A DNA stretch of 64,000 nt from Ruminococcus flavefaciens ATCC 19208 (GTDB lineage: Bacteria; Bacillota; Clostridia; Oscillospirales; Ruminococcaceae): positions 118,305 through 182,304 of the forward strand of contig NZ_JAEF01000007.1 of NCBI RefSeq assembly GCF_000518765.1. The letters are read 5' to 3'. The notes under the pieces were generated by a model. It was given only the letters and a program-made list of their open reading frames with translations, was not told the origin of the DNA and made no database searches. Shown in pieces: positions 51,537 to 61,300 of this stretch. The translations under genes were made by a program, and so were the position numbers. Position 1 is the stretch's first letter. Every line of letters begins with the position of its first letter.

Positions 51537-52397
51537 TTATTCTGAAATAATAAAGCTTTCGGACACTGTTTTGCATACTGCCGAAAAATAACCTGCTCTT
51601 TCAAGCTCTTCAGCGCATACCGCAGCTTTCTCCTCATCGTCAAAGAGTCCGAATACAGCCGAGCCGCTGCCTGTCATTACTGCGCTAAGTGCGCCCTTGC
51701 CGGTCATGACCGATTTTATATCGTCGATCTCAGCAAGCTGTACAGCCTGCTCAAAGAGATTCCCGAACCATTCATACGCCTCATTAGGAGCTTCTTCAAT
51801 AGTCTCCGCAAGTTTTTTCGCATCGGGATGCACAGGAGCTTCGAGAGAATCTATATTCCTGTAGGCTTCCGCAGTGGAAACGCCCTCTCTGCCCTTTGCA
51901 ATAACCAATATCCTTCCCGAATAATCGGCGATCGGAGTTATCCTCTCACCTATGCCCTCAACATAGGCAGTTCCGCCTGTGAAGAAGAACGGAACGTCCG
52001 CACCAAGCTTTTCGGGAACATTTATGCTTTTCCCCGTAAGCCTGCCAAGACAGAAGAGAACAGCCGCTGCATCGGTGCTTCCGCCGCCCATTCCTGCCTG
52101 TGAGGGTATCCCCTTTTTTATATGTATACGGCAGCCGAAGCTCATACCATTCTCTTCAAAGAACTGCTTTGCAGCTTTATAGGCTATATTCCGTTCATCG
52201 CACGGGATAGGGTCGGAGCTTGCAAATCTTTCTGGCACATCACAGGTAAGCTCGATTCCCTTGTCGGTAAGCTCAACTGTGACCTCGTCATAAAGTCCCA
52301 CTGTCTGGAATACGCTCTCCAAAGCATGATAGCCGTTGGGGAGCTTTCCTTTGACATCAAGGGCAAGATTGACCTTTGCCGCTGTCTTTACCCTCAT
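51537..52397 (-). CDS. ispE: 4-diphosphocytidyl-2-C-methyl-D-erythritol kinase
   Basis: Phosphorylates CDP-ME in the non-mevalonate isoprenoid pathway. It is a 286-aa GHMP kinase: the start KTAAKVNLALDVKGKLPNGYH is typical of IspE, and the ATP loop is PSQAGMGGGSTDAAAVL (about 92-108). Its ATG overlaps the upstream aminotransferase stop (ATGA-type overlap), so it is last in the Lrp-aminotransferase-ispE unit. The grouping with an aminotransferase is probably incidental. Confidence 0.96.
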   Translation of the reverse strand: MRVKTAAKVNLALDVKGKLPNGYHALESVFQTVGLYDEVTVELTDKGIELTCDVPERFASSDPIPCDERNIAYKAAKQFFEENGMSFGCRIHIKKGIPSQAGMGGGSTDAAAVLFCLGRLTGKSINVPEKLGADVPFFFTGGTAYVEGIGERITPIADYSGRILVIAKGREGVSTAEAYRNIDSLEAPVHPDAKKLAETIEEAPNEAYEWFGNLFEQAVQLAEIDDIKSVMTGKGALSAVMTGSGSAVFGLFDDEEKAAVCAEELERAGYFSAVCKTVSESFIISE

Positions 52398-53575
52398 TTC
52401 TTCTCAGCCTCCAGCTTTTTCAGGAACTTCTCGATACGTCTTATAGCTTCCATGAGGTGTTTGAGAGAATAAGCATAGGAAATACGCATATAGCCCTCGC
52501 CGCTGTCACCGAAAGCACTTCCCGGAACAGCCGCAACTCTCTCCTCAAAGAGCAGTCTTTCACAGAATTCCTCACTGGTCATGCCTGTGCTCTTTATACA
52601 CGGGAACACATAGAATGCTCCCTCGGGATTAAAGCAGGTAAGTCCGAGGCGGTTGAATTCTCCCACAAGATAACGGCGTCGGATATTGTATTCCTCGACC
52701 ATTTTCTCTACCTCTTTATCACAGGAGGTAAGTGCCTCAACTGCGGCATTCTGACTTATGAACGGGCTGCACATGATACCGTACTGGTGTATCTTGGATA
52801 TCTGGGTTATTATAGGCTCGGGAGCGGTAACATAGCCCAGTCTCCAGCCTGTCATGGCATAAGCCTTTGAGAAGCCGTTAACGTAGATAGTACGCTCTCT
52901 CATGCCCTCAAGCTCGATTATTGAGAAATGCTTTCTGCCGTATGTAAGCTCGGAGTATATCTCGTCCGAGAGTACCATTATATTGGTATCACGGAGAAAA
53001 TCTGCAATAGGCTCCAAGTCCTCTTTAGTCATTACTGCTCCCGTAGGATTATTCGGGAAAGGCAGTATCAGGAGCTTTGTGCGGTCTGTAATCTTGTCCT
53101 TGAAGTCATCAAGAGTAAGCTTGAAGTTGTTCTCAATGCGTGTAGGAACAGACACAGGGACTCCGCCTGCAAGCTCAACAAGTGGAGCATAACAGACAAA
53201 GCACGGCTCTACCACGAGCACCTCGTCGCCCGGGTCGATAAGTCCTCTTAACGCAAGATCTATAGCCTCAGAGCCGCCGACTGTAACGATTATCTCCTTG
53301 TCGGGATCATATTTTACGTGATGTTTTTTATTGATATGTGCTGAAATAGTATTTCTGAGTGAAGCAAGTCCCTTATTAGGTCCGTAGATGATATGTTTTC
53401 TTTCAAGTACCTGTATAGCTGCTTTTCTTATAGCCCACGGCGTATTGAAGTCAGGCTCACCTACTCCGAGGGAGATAACGTCCTCCATAGTACCTGCAAT
53501 ATCGAAGAATTTACGTATCCCCGACGGTTTGATGTCCTTTATCTTGTTTGAAAGGACTTTATCGTAATCTATCAC
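52394..53575 (-). CDS. PLP-dependent class I/II aminotransferase
   Basis: A 393-residue fold-type I aminotransferase of the aspartate/aromatic branch. It carries SLGVGEPDFNTP, FPNNPTGAVM and the PLP-binding lysine in VNGFSKAYAMTGWRLGY (K237). Substrate is not certain; close families act on aspartate, aromatic amino acids or alanine. Its start is 2 bases after the stop of an Lrp/AsnC regulator, suggesting amino-acid-responsive control of this enzyme. Confidence 0.92.
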   Translation of the reverse strand: MIDYDKVLSNKIKDIKPSGIRKFFDIAGTMEDVISLGVGEPDFNTPWAIRKAAIQVLERKHIIYGPNKGLASLRNTISAHINKKHHVKYDPDKEIIVTVGGSEAIDLALRGLIDPGDEVLVVEPCFVCYAPLVELAGGVPVSVPTRIENNFKLTLDDFKDKITDRTKLLILPFPNNPTGAVMTKEDLEPIADFLRDTNIMVLSDEIYSELTYGRKHFSIIELEGMRERTIYVNGFSKAYAMTGWRLGYVTAPEPIITQISKIHQYGIMCSPFISQNAAVEALTSCDKEVEKMVEEYNIRRRYLVGEFNRLGLTCFNPEGAFYVFPCIKSTGMTSEEFCERLLFEERVAAVPGSAFGDSGEGYMRISYAYSLKHLMEAIRRIEKFLKKLEAEKK

Positions 53576-53577
53576 GA

Positions 53578-54054
53578 TCAGCCGAGTCCCCTTTCATCAG
53601 GCTCTTCACCGTCAATGAAGATGCCTTTTTCCTTGTATTTTTTCAGAATGAAGTGTGTGGAAGTCGAAAGTATTCCGTCAATAGTAGCAAGTCTCTCAGA
53701 TACAAAGAATGCAACGTCCTTTAAATTGTTTCCCTTTACCTCAACAGCAAGGTCATATGCACCCGATGACATAAGGCTAACGCTCTCGACCTCGTCGTAC
53801 ATCATAATTGTCTTTGCTATATCGTCAAATCCACAGTCGCGCTGTGGAGTAACTTTAAGCTCGATAGTTGCATAAACAGCTGACTTATCGTAGAGGTCGT
53901 CGTCAACGATAACGCTGTAGCCCTTGATGACTCCGCTCTTTTCAAGCTTATCTATCTCTGCTGCGGCTGCTTCTGCGGATATACCGAGCATCTCACCCAA
54001 TGCCGCATTTGATATACGGGCATTCTGCTGTAATATTTTTACAATGTCTTTCAT
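53578..54054 (-). CDS. Lrp/AsnC-family transcriptional regulator
   Basis: A 158-residue regulator, start at 54054 (MKDIVKILQQ) where AAGGA lies 9 bases upstream; an in-frame ATG at 54072 overlaps that site. The N-terminal helix-turn-helix (about 1-50, ISNAALGEMLGISAEAAAAEI) is followed by a RAM/ACT-like effector domain (about 62-145, ending ISTSTHFILKKYKEKG). It probably senses an amino acid and controls the aminotransferase gene that follows. A promoter was not clear. Confidence 0.92.
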   Translation of the reverse strand: MKDIVKILQQNARISNAALGEMLGISAEAAAAEIDKLEKSGVIKGYSVIVDDDLYDKSAVYATIELKVTPQRDCGFDDIAKTIMMYDEVESVSLMSSGAYDLAVEVKGNNLKDVAFFVSERLATIDGILSTSTHFILKKYKEKGIFIDGEEPDERGLG

Positions 54055-54112
54055 AATATCAGTTCCTTTCATTAATAATAGTCCGTTCCCGGATTTGATG
54101 TTGTATGTTTAC

Positions 54113-54218
54113 TGACGCGCAATGCGCGTCCCTACAGCGCAGAGCCTGCGCCTCTACAAATCTGATCACTATGCACTAATCACTAACCACTCACGGACGA
54201 CCAATGGTCGTCCCTACA
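54113..54218. repeat. Two GTAGGG palindromes
   Basis: gacgcgc/gcgcgtc-type unit at 54113-54136 and the 24-base unit at 54195-54218. The latter is the exact inverse of 39965-39988. Between them is an actaatcactaac-type low-complexity stretch. The gap holds nothing else that I recognise. Confidence 0.75.
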
Positions 54219-54235
54219 ATGGGCTAACGGCTATA

Positions 54236-55219
54236 TCAATACTCTACGTATTCGCCCTGTTTATAACCGTAGTATTCCAGTACGTCGTCCCATGTCTTGC
54301 CGACAAAATTCGTATAGCCGTATCCCATATCCGCATCGCCCACATATTTTTTGTCGCATTCGGTGTCCCAGCAGAAAACATTTATCACGCTGAAACCGTT
54401 GTATTCCAGCACATACTCTATGTCGCCGTGCTCAGGTACCTCCCAGTCCGTTTCCTCTGCCAAAACTGTTAAAGGAGTATCCTTGCTCCATTTGCCGTAG
54501 AGATATACGGGGATATCTTCTTCGCCGCGGTTGTACTCCCATGCGATAGCCGCAGCAAGATCGCAGGACTTCACTGCATCAGCATCATCAAAGTCTATTC
54601 CCTGCGGTTCTTCATGAGTGTAGCTGTAATTGCTGAGATCATCCTTTTCAAGCTCGATATCCGTGTAATTCTTGTACTCAAGACCGAATTTTTCAAGGAC
54701 TTTCTTCCACTTCATCTCCCTTATCTCGTCAGCGTCACCGATATCGCCGTAAACTCCGACCTTATCCTTTCGTGAAGTACCTCCGCAGCAGATAATTGCT
54801 TTTGGCTGACCGTAGTCATCGGGAATGACTATATATTCAAGAGGGGCAAGCTCGGCAAAATACTCGTTGACCTTCTCTCCGAACTCTCCCTCGCCTGTCT
54901 TTGTGTAGATGATATCATTGGCTATCTTCTTTTCCTCGTCCGTAAGAACGCACATAACAGAATGATAAAGCGTCTTGGCGTTTATGTTTGCGGAAGTCTG
55001 CTTGCTCTTTTCCACATATCCAAGCATCCCCAGCGACAGTCCGTCAAGAGCATCTCCGCCTTTATTGTCCTTTTTCGTAGTCTCTTCTTCCGCAGCTTCT
55101 GTAGTTGTCTCTTTCGCAGAGTTTTTTTCCTCTGACTTGCTGCTCTCTTTGCCGCAGCCGAAGGAAGATGCCGCCATACCAAGTACAAGCACTGTCAGAA
55201 ACAGCTTTTTTGTCCTCAT
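54236..55219 (-). CDS. Putative lipoprotein
   Basis: A 327-residue exported protein with a lipobox (LGMAASSFGC, cysteine near 22) and a Lys/Glu/Thr-rich spacer (about 23-52), then a soluble domain with no motif I recognise. That domain contains two short similar stretches, GDIGDADEIREMKWKKVLEKFGLEYKNY and GYGYTNFVGKTWDDVLEYYGY (each a helix ending in FG/YG-Y), hinting at an internal duplication. It would be tethered to the outer membrane face. It starts 13 bases after the PHP phosphatase gene's stop and is probably in the same operon. Confidence 0.7.
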   Translation of the reverse strand: MRTKKLFLTVLVLGMAASSFGCGKESSKSEEKNSAKETTTEAAEEETTKKDNKGGDALDGLSLGMLGYVEKSKQTSANINAKTLYHSVMCVLTDEEKKIANDIIYTKTGEGEFGEKVNEYFAELAPLEYIVIPDDYGQPKAIICCGGTSRKDKVGVYGDIGDADEIREMKWKKVLEKFGLEYKNYTDIELEKDDLSNYSYTHEEPQGIDFDDADAVKSCDLAAAIAWEYNRGEEDIPVYLYGKWSKDTPLTVLAEETDWEVPEHGDIEYVLEYNGFSVINVFCWDTECDKKYVGDADMGYGYTNFVGKTWDDVLEYYGYKQGEYVEY

Positions 55220-55232
55220 ATCTATCCCCCCG

Positions 55233-56087
55233 TTATGTTATGTCAATGAAATAAGGCTTTCTCTTTTTGAAGTAAGCAAGCTTTGTGAAGCCTGCCGCTC
55301 GCGCTATCTCCATGCCGTCGGCGGAGTTGGCTGCTATATCCTCAACTGTATGGGAGTCCGAGCCTATAGTGACTATCTCACCGCCCATATCGCGGAACAG
55401 TTTAACATATTTAAGGCTGGGGAAGCAGTCCCCGAAGCCCTGTCTCAGTCCCGAAGTATTTATCTCTATGCCCCTGCCGTTTTGCGCGAGATCACGGAAT
55501 ATCTCCGCTATTATATCATCAAAGCGGCTTATATCAGCATTTATGCCGTTCCTCTGCTTCATGTATCGCAGGCAGTAGGTAATATGACCGAAAACGTCAA
55601 AGAGATCAGTCCTGCTGACTTCATAGGCTTCCTTGAAATAACGCTCAAGCAGGTCGTATATCTCGTCCATAGTCATTTTTTCGTAGTCTATGAAGTAAAA
55701 ATCCTGCTCGCCCCTGACCTGATGCACCGAACCTATGATGAAGTCGACTCTCTTGTCGGCATTGACTATCTTCGCCGCTTCTGTATCATGTATTATCTGT
55801 CCAAGCTCCACGCCGCAGATAAGGTTGAGCTTTCCTGCCCACTTCTCTTTCAGTGCAGTCACCGCAGATACGGAGTTCTCAAAGTCGGCAGCATAATCGA
55901 AGCTTTCGCGCAGATACCATTCGTTCTCGGAATAGTGCTCCTTTTTATACCAGCCGTTGCACTCACAGTGGTCGGTAATGGCATAGGCGGCAAGTCCCAG
56001 CTCAGCGGCTCGCTTGATACATTTATTTATATCAGCCTCGGAGTCAACCGAAAACTGCGTATGTGTGTGGCAGTCCATTAGCTTCAT
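55233..56087 (-). CDS. PHP-domain histidinol-phosphatase-like protein
   Basis: A 284-residue metallophosphoesterase of the HisK/PHP type. Start 56087 is used (MKLMDCHTHTQ), with AGAGGTGAT a few bases upstream; a longer frame from 56201 runs through a repeat and is not credible. Metal motifs visible are HTHTQFSVD, YAITDHCECNG and, near the end, TIGSDSHTVED. It may dephosphorylate histidinol phosphate, but no other his genes are nearby, so other phosphoesters are possible. Confidence 0.9.
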   Translation of the reverse strand: MKLMDCHTHTQFSVDSEADINKCIKRAAELGLAAYAITDHCECNGWYKKEHYSENEWYLRESFDYAADFENSVSAVTALKEKWAGKLNLICGVELGQIIHDTEAAKIVNADKRVDFIIGSVHQVRGEQDFYFIDYEKMTMDEIYDLLERYFKEAYEVSRTDLFDVFGHITYCLRYMKQRNGINADISRFDDIIAEIFRDLAQNGRGIEINTSGLRQGFGDCFPSLKYVKLFRDMGGEIVTIGSDSHTVEDIAANSADGMEIARAAGFTKLAYFKKRKPYFIDIT

Positions 56088-56165
56088 GGTATCACCTCTT
56101 TTTTGATATTCTAATATTATAACATATAATTTTTGAAATAGCAAGGGGGCGCAGGCTAATGGCTC

Positions 56166-56247
56166 GGAACGCCGAGGGCGGCGTTCCCTACAGTGTGTCA
56201 TTTGTGATTTAAACGTAATTGACGGGCGGCGAAACGCCGCCCCTACA
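56166..56247. repeat. Two GTAGGG palindromes
   Basis: Unit 56166-56192 is identical (27 of 27 bases) to 8746-8772 and inverse to 8604-8630. A second unit, gggcggcg/cgccgccc with a ctaca foot, lies at 56224-56247. A cttagttctta-type low-complexity stretch follows (about 56249-56290). Confidence 0.8.
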
Positions 56248-56312
56248 ATTCTTAGCTCTTAGTTCTTATCTCTTAGTTCTAAGTTCTTAGATGAAAAAAT
56301 TTCCCGTGGCTG

Positions 56313-56341
56313 TTGCTTTTTCGGAATAAGTGTGTTATAAT
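56313..56341 (+). promoter_or_regulatory. Promoter of the ACT-UPF0210 pair
   Basis: TTGCTT (56313-56318), 17 bases, TATAAT (56336-56341), about 54 bases before the ATG. Confidence 0.7.
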
Positions 56342-56394
56342 TATATCAATCATTCGCAATACGCCGAATAACAATAAAACGGAGGTTTTTTACT

Positions 56395-56664
56395 ATGAGA
56401 GCAGTTGTAACTGTTATAGGTAAGGATACTGTGGGTATTCTCCACAAGGTAAGCGGTATCTGCGCTGAGTACAATGTTAATGTAATAGAGGTAACACAGA
56501 GCGTTCTTCAGGATATGTTCGCTATGATAATGCTGGTGGATATATCAGCTATCAAGGGCGATTTCTCTGAGCTTGTAGAAAGAATGACAGCCCTCGGTAC
56601 TGAGCTTGGTCTCTCTATCCACACCATGCACGAGGATATCTTCAACTCAATGCACAGTATCTGA
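56395..56664 (+). CDS. ACT-domain protein (UPF0237 family)
   Basis: An 89-residue single ACT domain: AVVTVIGKDTVGILHKVSGICAEYNVNVIEVTQ opens it as in UPF0237 and glycine-cleavage regulators. ACT domains bind amino acids. It is cotranscribed with the UPF0210 gene (18-base gap), a pairing conserved in many Firmicutes and archaea, so it is probably the regulatory subunit or ligand sensor of that protein. GGAGG lies before the ATG. Confidence 0.92.
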   Translation: MRAVVTVIGKDTVGILHKVSGICAEYNVNVIEVTQSVLQDMFAMIMLVDISAIKGDFSELVERMTALGTELGLSIHTMHEDIFNSMHSI

Positions 56665-56682
56665 TGAAAGGAAGTCAGCTCA

Positions 56683-58041
56683 ATGCTTAATGTATACAAT
56701 ATACTTGAAACTATCCGCATGATACAGGACGAGTGCCTTGATATCCGTACCATTACTATGGGTATCTCTCTCCTTGACTGTATCGACACGGATATTGATA
56801 AAGCCTGCGAAAAGGTCTACAATAAAATAGTGTCAAAGGCAGGAAACCTCGTTGCTATAGGTCAGCAGATAGAGACCGAGTACGGTATCCCTATCGTAAA
56901 CAAGCGTATCTCGGTAACTCCTATCGCTATGCTTGCAGCAGCCTGTCCGAACGGTGATACAGTAAAGTTTGCAAAGGCTCTCCAGAGAGCTGCCGATACC
57001 TGCGGCGTAAACTTCATAGGCGGATATTCCGCACTTGTACACAAGGGCTTCAGCGCAGGAGATATGGCACTTATCAAGTCTATCCCCGAGGCTCTTGACG
57101 TTACACAGAACATCTGCTCATCTGTAAATATAGGCTCTACAAAGTCGGGTATAAATATGGACGCTGTAAAGCTCATGGGTCAGATAGTCAAGGAAGCTGC
57201 AATAAAGACCGCAGACCGCGACTGCATAGGACCTGCAAAGCTTGTTGTATTCTGCAATGCCGTTGAGGATAACCCCTTCATGGCAGGTGCTTTCCACGGT
57301 GTGGGCGAGCCTGACTGCGAGATACACGTTGGCGTATCGGGTCCCGGAGTTGTACGCGCAGCTCTTACAAAGTACCCTGACGCTTCTATAAACGAAATTG
57401 CCGACATCATCAAAAAGACCGCATTCAAGATAACACGTATGGGTCAGCTTGTCGGCGCAAGAGCTTCCGAGCTTCTCGGAGTACCATTTGGTATAGTTGA
57501 CCTGTCACTTGCTCCTACACCTGCTATCGGCGACAGTGTTGCTCATATCCTTGAGGAAATGGGACTTGAAATGTGCGGTACTCACGGTACTACAGCCTGC
57601 CTCGCAATGCTCAACGACGCTGTAAAGAAAGGCGGCGTAATGGCTTCATCTACAGTCGGCGGACTCTCAGGTGCATTTATCCCTGTATCCGAGGACGCAG
57701 GCATGATAGACGCTGCCGTTGCAGGAGTCCTCAGTCTTGAAAAGCTCGAAGCCATGACAGCTGTATGCTCTGTAGGACTTGATATGATAGTAGTCCCCGG
57801 CGAGATAACTCCCGAGACTATCTCTGCTATCATTGCAGACGAAGCTGCTATCGGTATGGTAAACTCAAAGACAACTGCTGTACGTCTTATCCCTGCTATC
57901 GGCAAGAAAGAGGGAGATACTCTCGAATTCGGCGGACTCCTCGGAAGCGGTCCTGTTATGCCTATACGTGAGAAGTCACCTGCTAAGTTCATCAACCGCG
58001 GCGGACGTATCCCTGCACCTATGCAGAGCCTTAAAAACTGA
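56683..58041 (+). CDS. UPF0210/PFL-like family protein
   Basis: A 452-residue protein of the UPF0210 (DUF711) family, whose fold resembles the glycyl-radical pyruvate formate-lyase barrel. The opening [28 protein letters not shown] is diagnostic, followed by Gly-rich barrel loops ([20 protein letters not shown]) and the conserved C-terminal RGGRIPAP. No catalytic activity is established for the family. It follows the ACT-domain gene and is the last gene of the pair. Confidence 0.93.
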   Translation: MLNVYNILETIRMIQDECLDIRTITMGISLLDCIDTDIDKACEKVYNKIVSKAGNLVAIGQQIETEYGIPIVNKRISVTPIAMLAAACPNGDTVKFAKALQRAADTCGVNFIGGYSALVHKGFSAGDMALIKSIPEALDVTQNICSSVNIGSTKSGINMDAVKLMGQIVKEAAIKTADRDCIGPAKLVVFCNAVEDNPFMAGAFHGVGEPDCEIHVGVSGPGVVRAALTKYPDASINEIADIIKKTAFKITRMGQLVGARASELLGVPFGIVDLSLAPTPAIGDSVAHILEEMGLEMCGTHGTTACLAMLNDAVKKGGVMASSTVGGLSGAFIPVSEDAGMIDAAVAGVLSLEKLEAMTAVCSVGLDMIVVPGEITPETISAIIADEAAIGMVNSKTTAVRLIPAIGKKEGDTLEFGGLLGSGPVMPIREKSPAKFINRGGRIPAPMQSLKN

Positions 58042-58158
58042 GCAGCGTGACGACGCACCCTTTCTCAGTGTAAACTTTTGTTGCGGCTTTAGTTTTAGCC
58101 GCGAGAGACAATATACGAAAGATATGTATCATCGCGTGATACGTACATTATTAGTAAC

Positions 58159-58180
58159 TGTAGGGGCGGATACTAGTCCG
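58159..58180. repeat. GTAGGG palindrome
   Basis: TGTAGGGGCGGAtactagTCCG unit in the gap after the UPF0210 gene. Other hairpins in this 325-base gap are gcggct/agccgc (about 58083-58102) and gtatca/tgatac (about 58126-58142). No gene was seen. Confidence 0.6.
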
Positions 58181-58220
58181 CTGTCCTTAGCGGAATAAAA
58201 ACCAAATCAAATAGGAATAT

Positions 58221-58275
58221 GAAAACCAGCTTTCCTTGCTCAAAATTTTCGAGTATACGGAAAAGCTGGTTTTCA
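58221..58275. terminator. Long hairpin between convergent genes
   Basis: gaaaaccagctttcc pairs with ggaaaagctggttttc near 58261-58276 around a 25-base loop. T-rich flanks suggest a bidirectional terminator for the UPF0210 gene and the RTX-like gene. Confidence 0.6.
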
Positions 58276-58366
58276 TTATTTGCTATAGGAGTTACAGTTT
58301 TGCGGAGGTTTAGTTTGATTCAATGCAAAGAGTCTATCCAAAAATTTGCATAGGATTTTTGATTAG

Positions 58367-61300
58367 TTACGCAGCTGCATCAGTTTCTTCATCAAAAACA
58401 TCTTCAACTTCTGAAATATCACTATCTGTGATGTTTTCTTCATCTACTGGATCAGGCTGCTTTGTAAATATAAACTCATATGTGTTTTTATCTATATAGC
58501 CTTCTGCTCCGTCTGCAAATCTGTATGTAAATGTAGAAGATCCATACACGAAGTTAAGTATTGTAAGTTCATCTTCTGTTTCGTTTACATATATATTAAG
58601 ATTGCCATCCTGCATTTCAATAGTGATCTCATTTGAATTAATATCTTTAAACTCAACAAAGCTGTGATCGCTGCCCCATTCGTGAATTGAGTCATGATTG
58701 TAGCCCTTTCCAAAGATATATGTATCTTCACCGTTAGCTCCGCAAATCAGAGTATCTCCTGCACCGGCATCGATTATATCATCATCTTCTGTTCCAGAAA
58801 GATAATTAGAACCATTACCATAAATAGGCAGAGATTTTGCTCTTATATCAAGTCTGCTAAGAAGTGTATCATCGTCAAATATGAAAGTAATATCTGAGTT
58901 TGCTGCATAATCGAAGAATCTTTCGATTATCATTCTGTCTCCAGTGTCCTTACCGAAATCGATTATAAGATTGCTGCCATCACGGAAATTATTCATATCG
59001 CTTTTGCGATATCCATGAATTATGATCGTATTCGGTTCGCCTGCTGCATCTTTGAGGGTATCAATATCATAGCCTATGCCATAGATAAAAGTGTCATTGC
59101 CATGATCGCCTTGCAGAATATCGTTTCCTGCGCCACCGTCAAGAATGTCATCACCGCCGCCGCCAAAGATTACATCGTCGTTATCTCCGCCGTTAAGGTA
59201 ACTTGAATGATCGCCGTCATAGATGGTATCATTACCGCCTTCGCCATATATGATGTTTGTTCCGTTTCTGCCAAGAAGGGTATCATTACCATTGCCGCCA
59301 TACATAAAGTCGATATTATTGCCACCTGCAATAGTATCATTGCCTTCACCTGCATAGAAAATATTGAACCCGTCACTTGCATCAAGATAATCATCAGCAT
59401 CAGAGCCTTCAACTACTTCTCTTGAGTCACCGCCGCCAACAGTCTGACTTCCATTATATGAAAAGAAATCATAATTGAATGGATGAGCTATAAAGTCATT
59501 GAGAGTAATAGTATCACCTGTATACTTATTGGTGAGTATGAATTTTCCATTTGATGAAACGGAAGTAGTATAGTCGTCAACACTTAAGCCGTCAATAAAT
59601 ATGATCTTATTGTCTCCTTCTGTATCGTTAACCACATCATTTCCATGATACATTCCAAAGTAGTAGCTGTCATCTCCGGCATCACCGTTCATTATGTCAT
59701 CGCCATAGCTACCATAAATATAATCATTTCCTGATTTACCTATCAGTTTATCATTTCCTTCTTCACCTATAATAATATCATTATAGTTAGTGCCATAAAG
59801 CTCATCATTATTTTCAGAACCGACTAATGTTATTGTATTATCGATGAGAGAAATAATCTCATCATAGTGTTGAGAAATATTACCATACTTATTTTTATAT
59901 TTTTCAAATGCATTTGTTTTATTTCGGATATCAAGATCTTTTATGTATTTTCCATAATCATAAATTGCAACATCCATACTTGCTACATTATTTAAGTTAC
60001 TATCTATTAATGATTCAACATAATGTGTATCAACATATTTAGCACCGTTCTCGTCTTCCTCGACAAATGTCATATACTTAAATATTCCAGAGCTTGAAAT
60101 CAGATTTATATAATTATAATAACTATCTTCAATTGATTTGTAAATGATTTTTAACATCTCTGCCGCAGTAGCATTAGGACTTGTTCCATTAACGCCATTG
60201 AATTGATGTCCCATAAATTGTTCTATCACATGTAAATCCCTTGCATCAATATTTCCACCACGACTTTGTGGATTGATATTAATCGAATCGGTAATTATGT
60301 ATAGTATTTTTTTCAAATAATAACGTTTAAGTCCAACATTGGTTGCATTTTCAAACATATAATGATAATACTCCAGATCTCCAGTTGTATCCTTTTCTAA
60401 AGCCTGTTTGAATGTTGGAACATTTCCTATTGTGATTTTTCCATCATGTGTTGTATTTACTGTGTTTACACTAAACCAAATTTCACTAATTCGCCTTGAA
60501 TCACCTGTTTTAAAAATCATATTTGAAAATTCTTCTTCTCTATATGGTTTTATTTCGTCATTATTTGGAACCTCACTATTTTTTGTATCATACTTAAAAT
60601 CAAGGTCTATGTAATCAACATTAAGTTCCTTTAACGAAATTATTTCGTCACCGATATCTGTTTCTCCATTTAGATTATTATCAAACCATACTTTTATTTG
60701 ATCCAATAGCGTTTGTTTTTCTAATATATTATCATTTTTATCAATGCTTAAGAATAGTGCATCAGCACTATCAATTTTATTATTTTTATTGGTATCTAAA
60801 CTTTTAATGGCTTCAATTCCTGAAGAAGCTTTGGTGCCATCTTTCATGACAAATCTATCTCCAAAAAGTTCTCCGCCATTATCTACTGTACCATTGCCAT
60901 TAATATCAATAGTAAGAAAACCTTCTATATTTTTTATCCAAGGTGTTTTCTCCTTAAATTCATTATTATCAAGATCAAAATTAACACCTTCTTCAAGAGA
61001 TGTGAATTCTATTTTTTCGGTATCGCTGAATTTGATTATTAATGGATCGATTTGTTTCTGTTTTTCCGATTTTGTATAGTCTTCATACTGCTTTTCTATA
61101 TCTTTCTTTAAATCCTCGATATCTTCTGTTACTTCATAATCACTAAGTTCAGCTGTTCCCATCATAATAACAGTAAATAAATCATTAAGCATATCATATT
61201 CTGCTTGATATACCGGAACTGCTATATTTGATGAATCTGTATTATTTCCGTCTGAAGCATGCACAGTCGTTTGTGGAGCTCTTAATAATATAGCAGTTAT

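Noticed and set aside
56088-56201. N-terminal extension of the PHP phosphatase
   Set aside because: The extra 38 residues run through a GTAGGG palindrome, while a good ribosome site precedes the ATG at 56087.
58700-59830. CRISPR-like or satellite repeats
   Set aside because: These are the GGxGxD RTX repeats in frame; the DNA repeats are imperfect and have no spacers.
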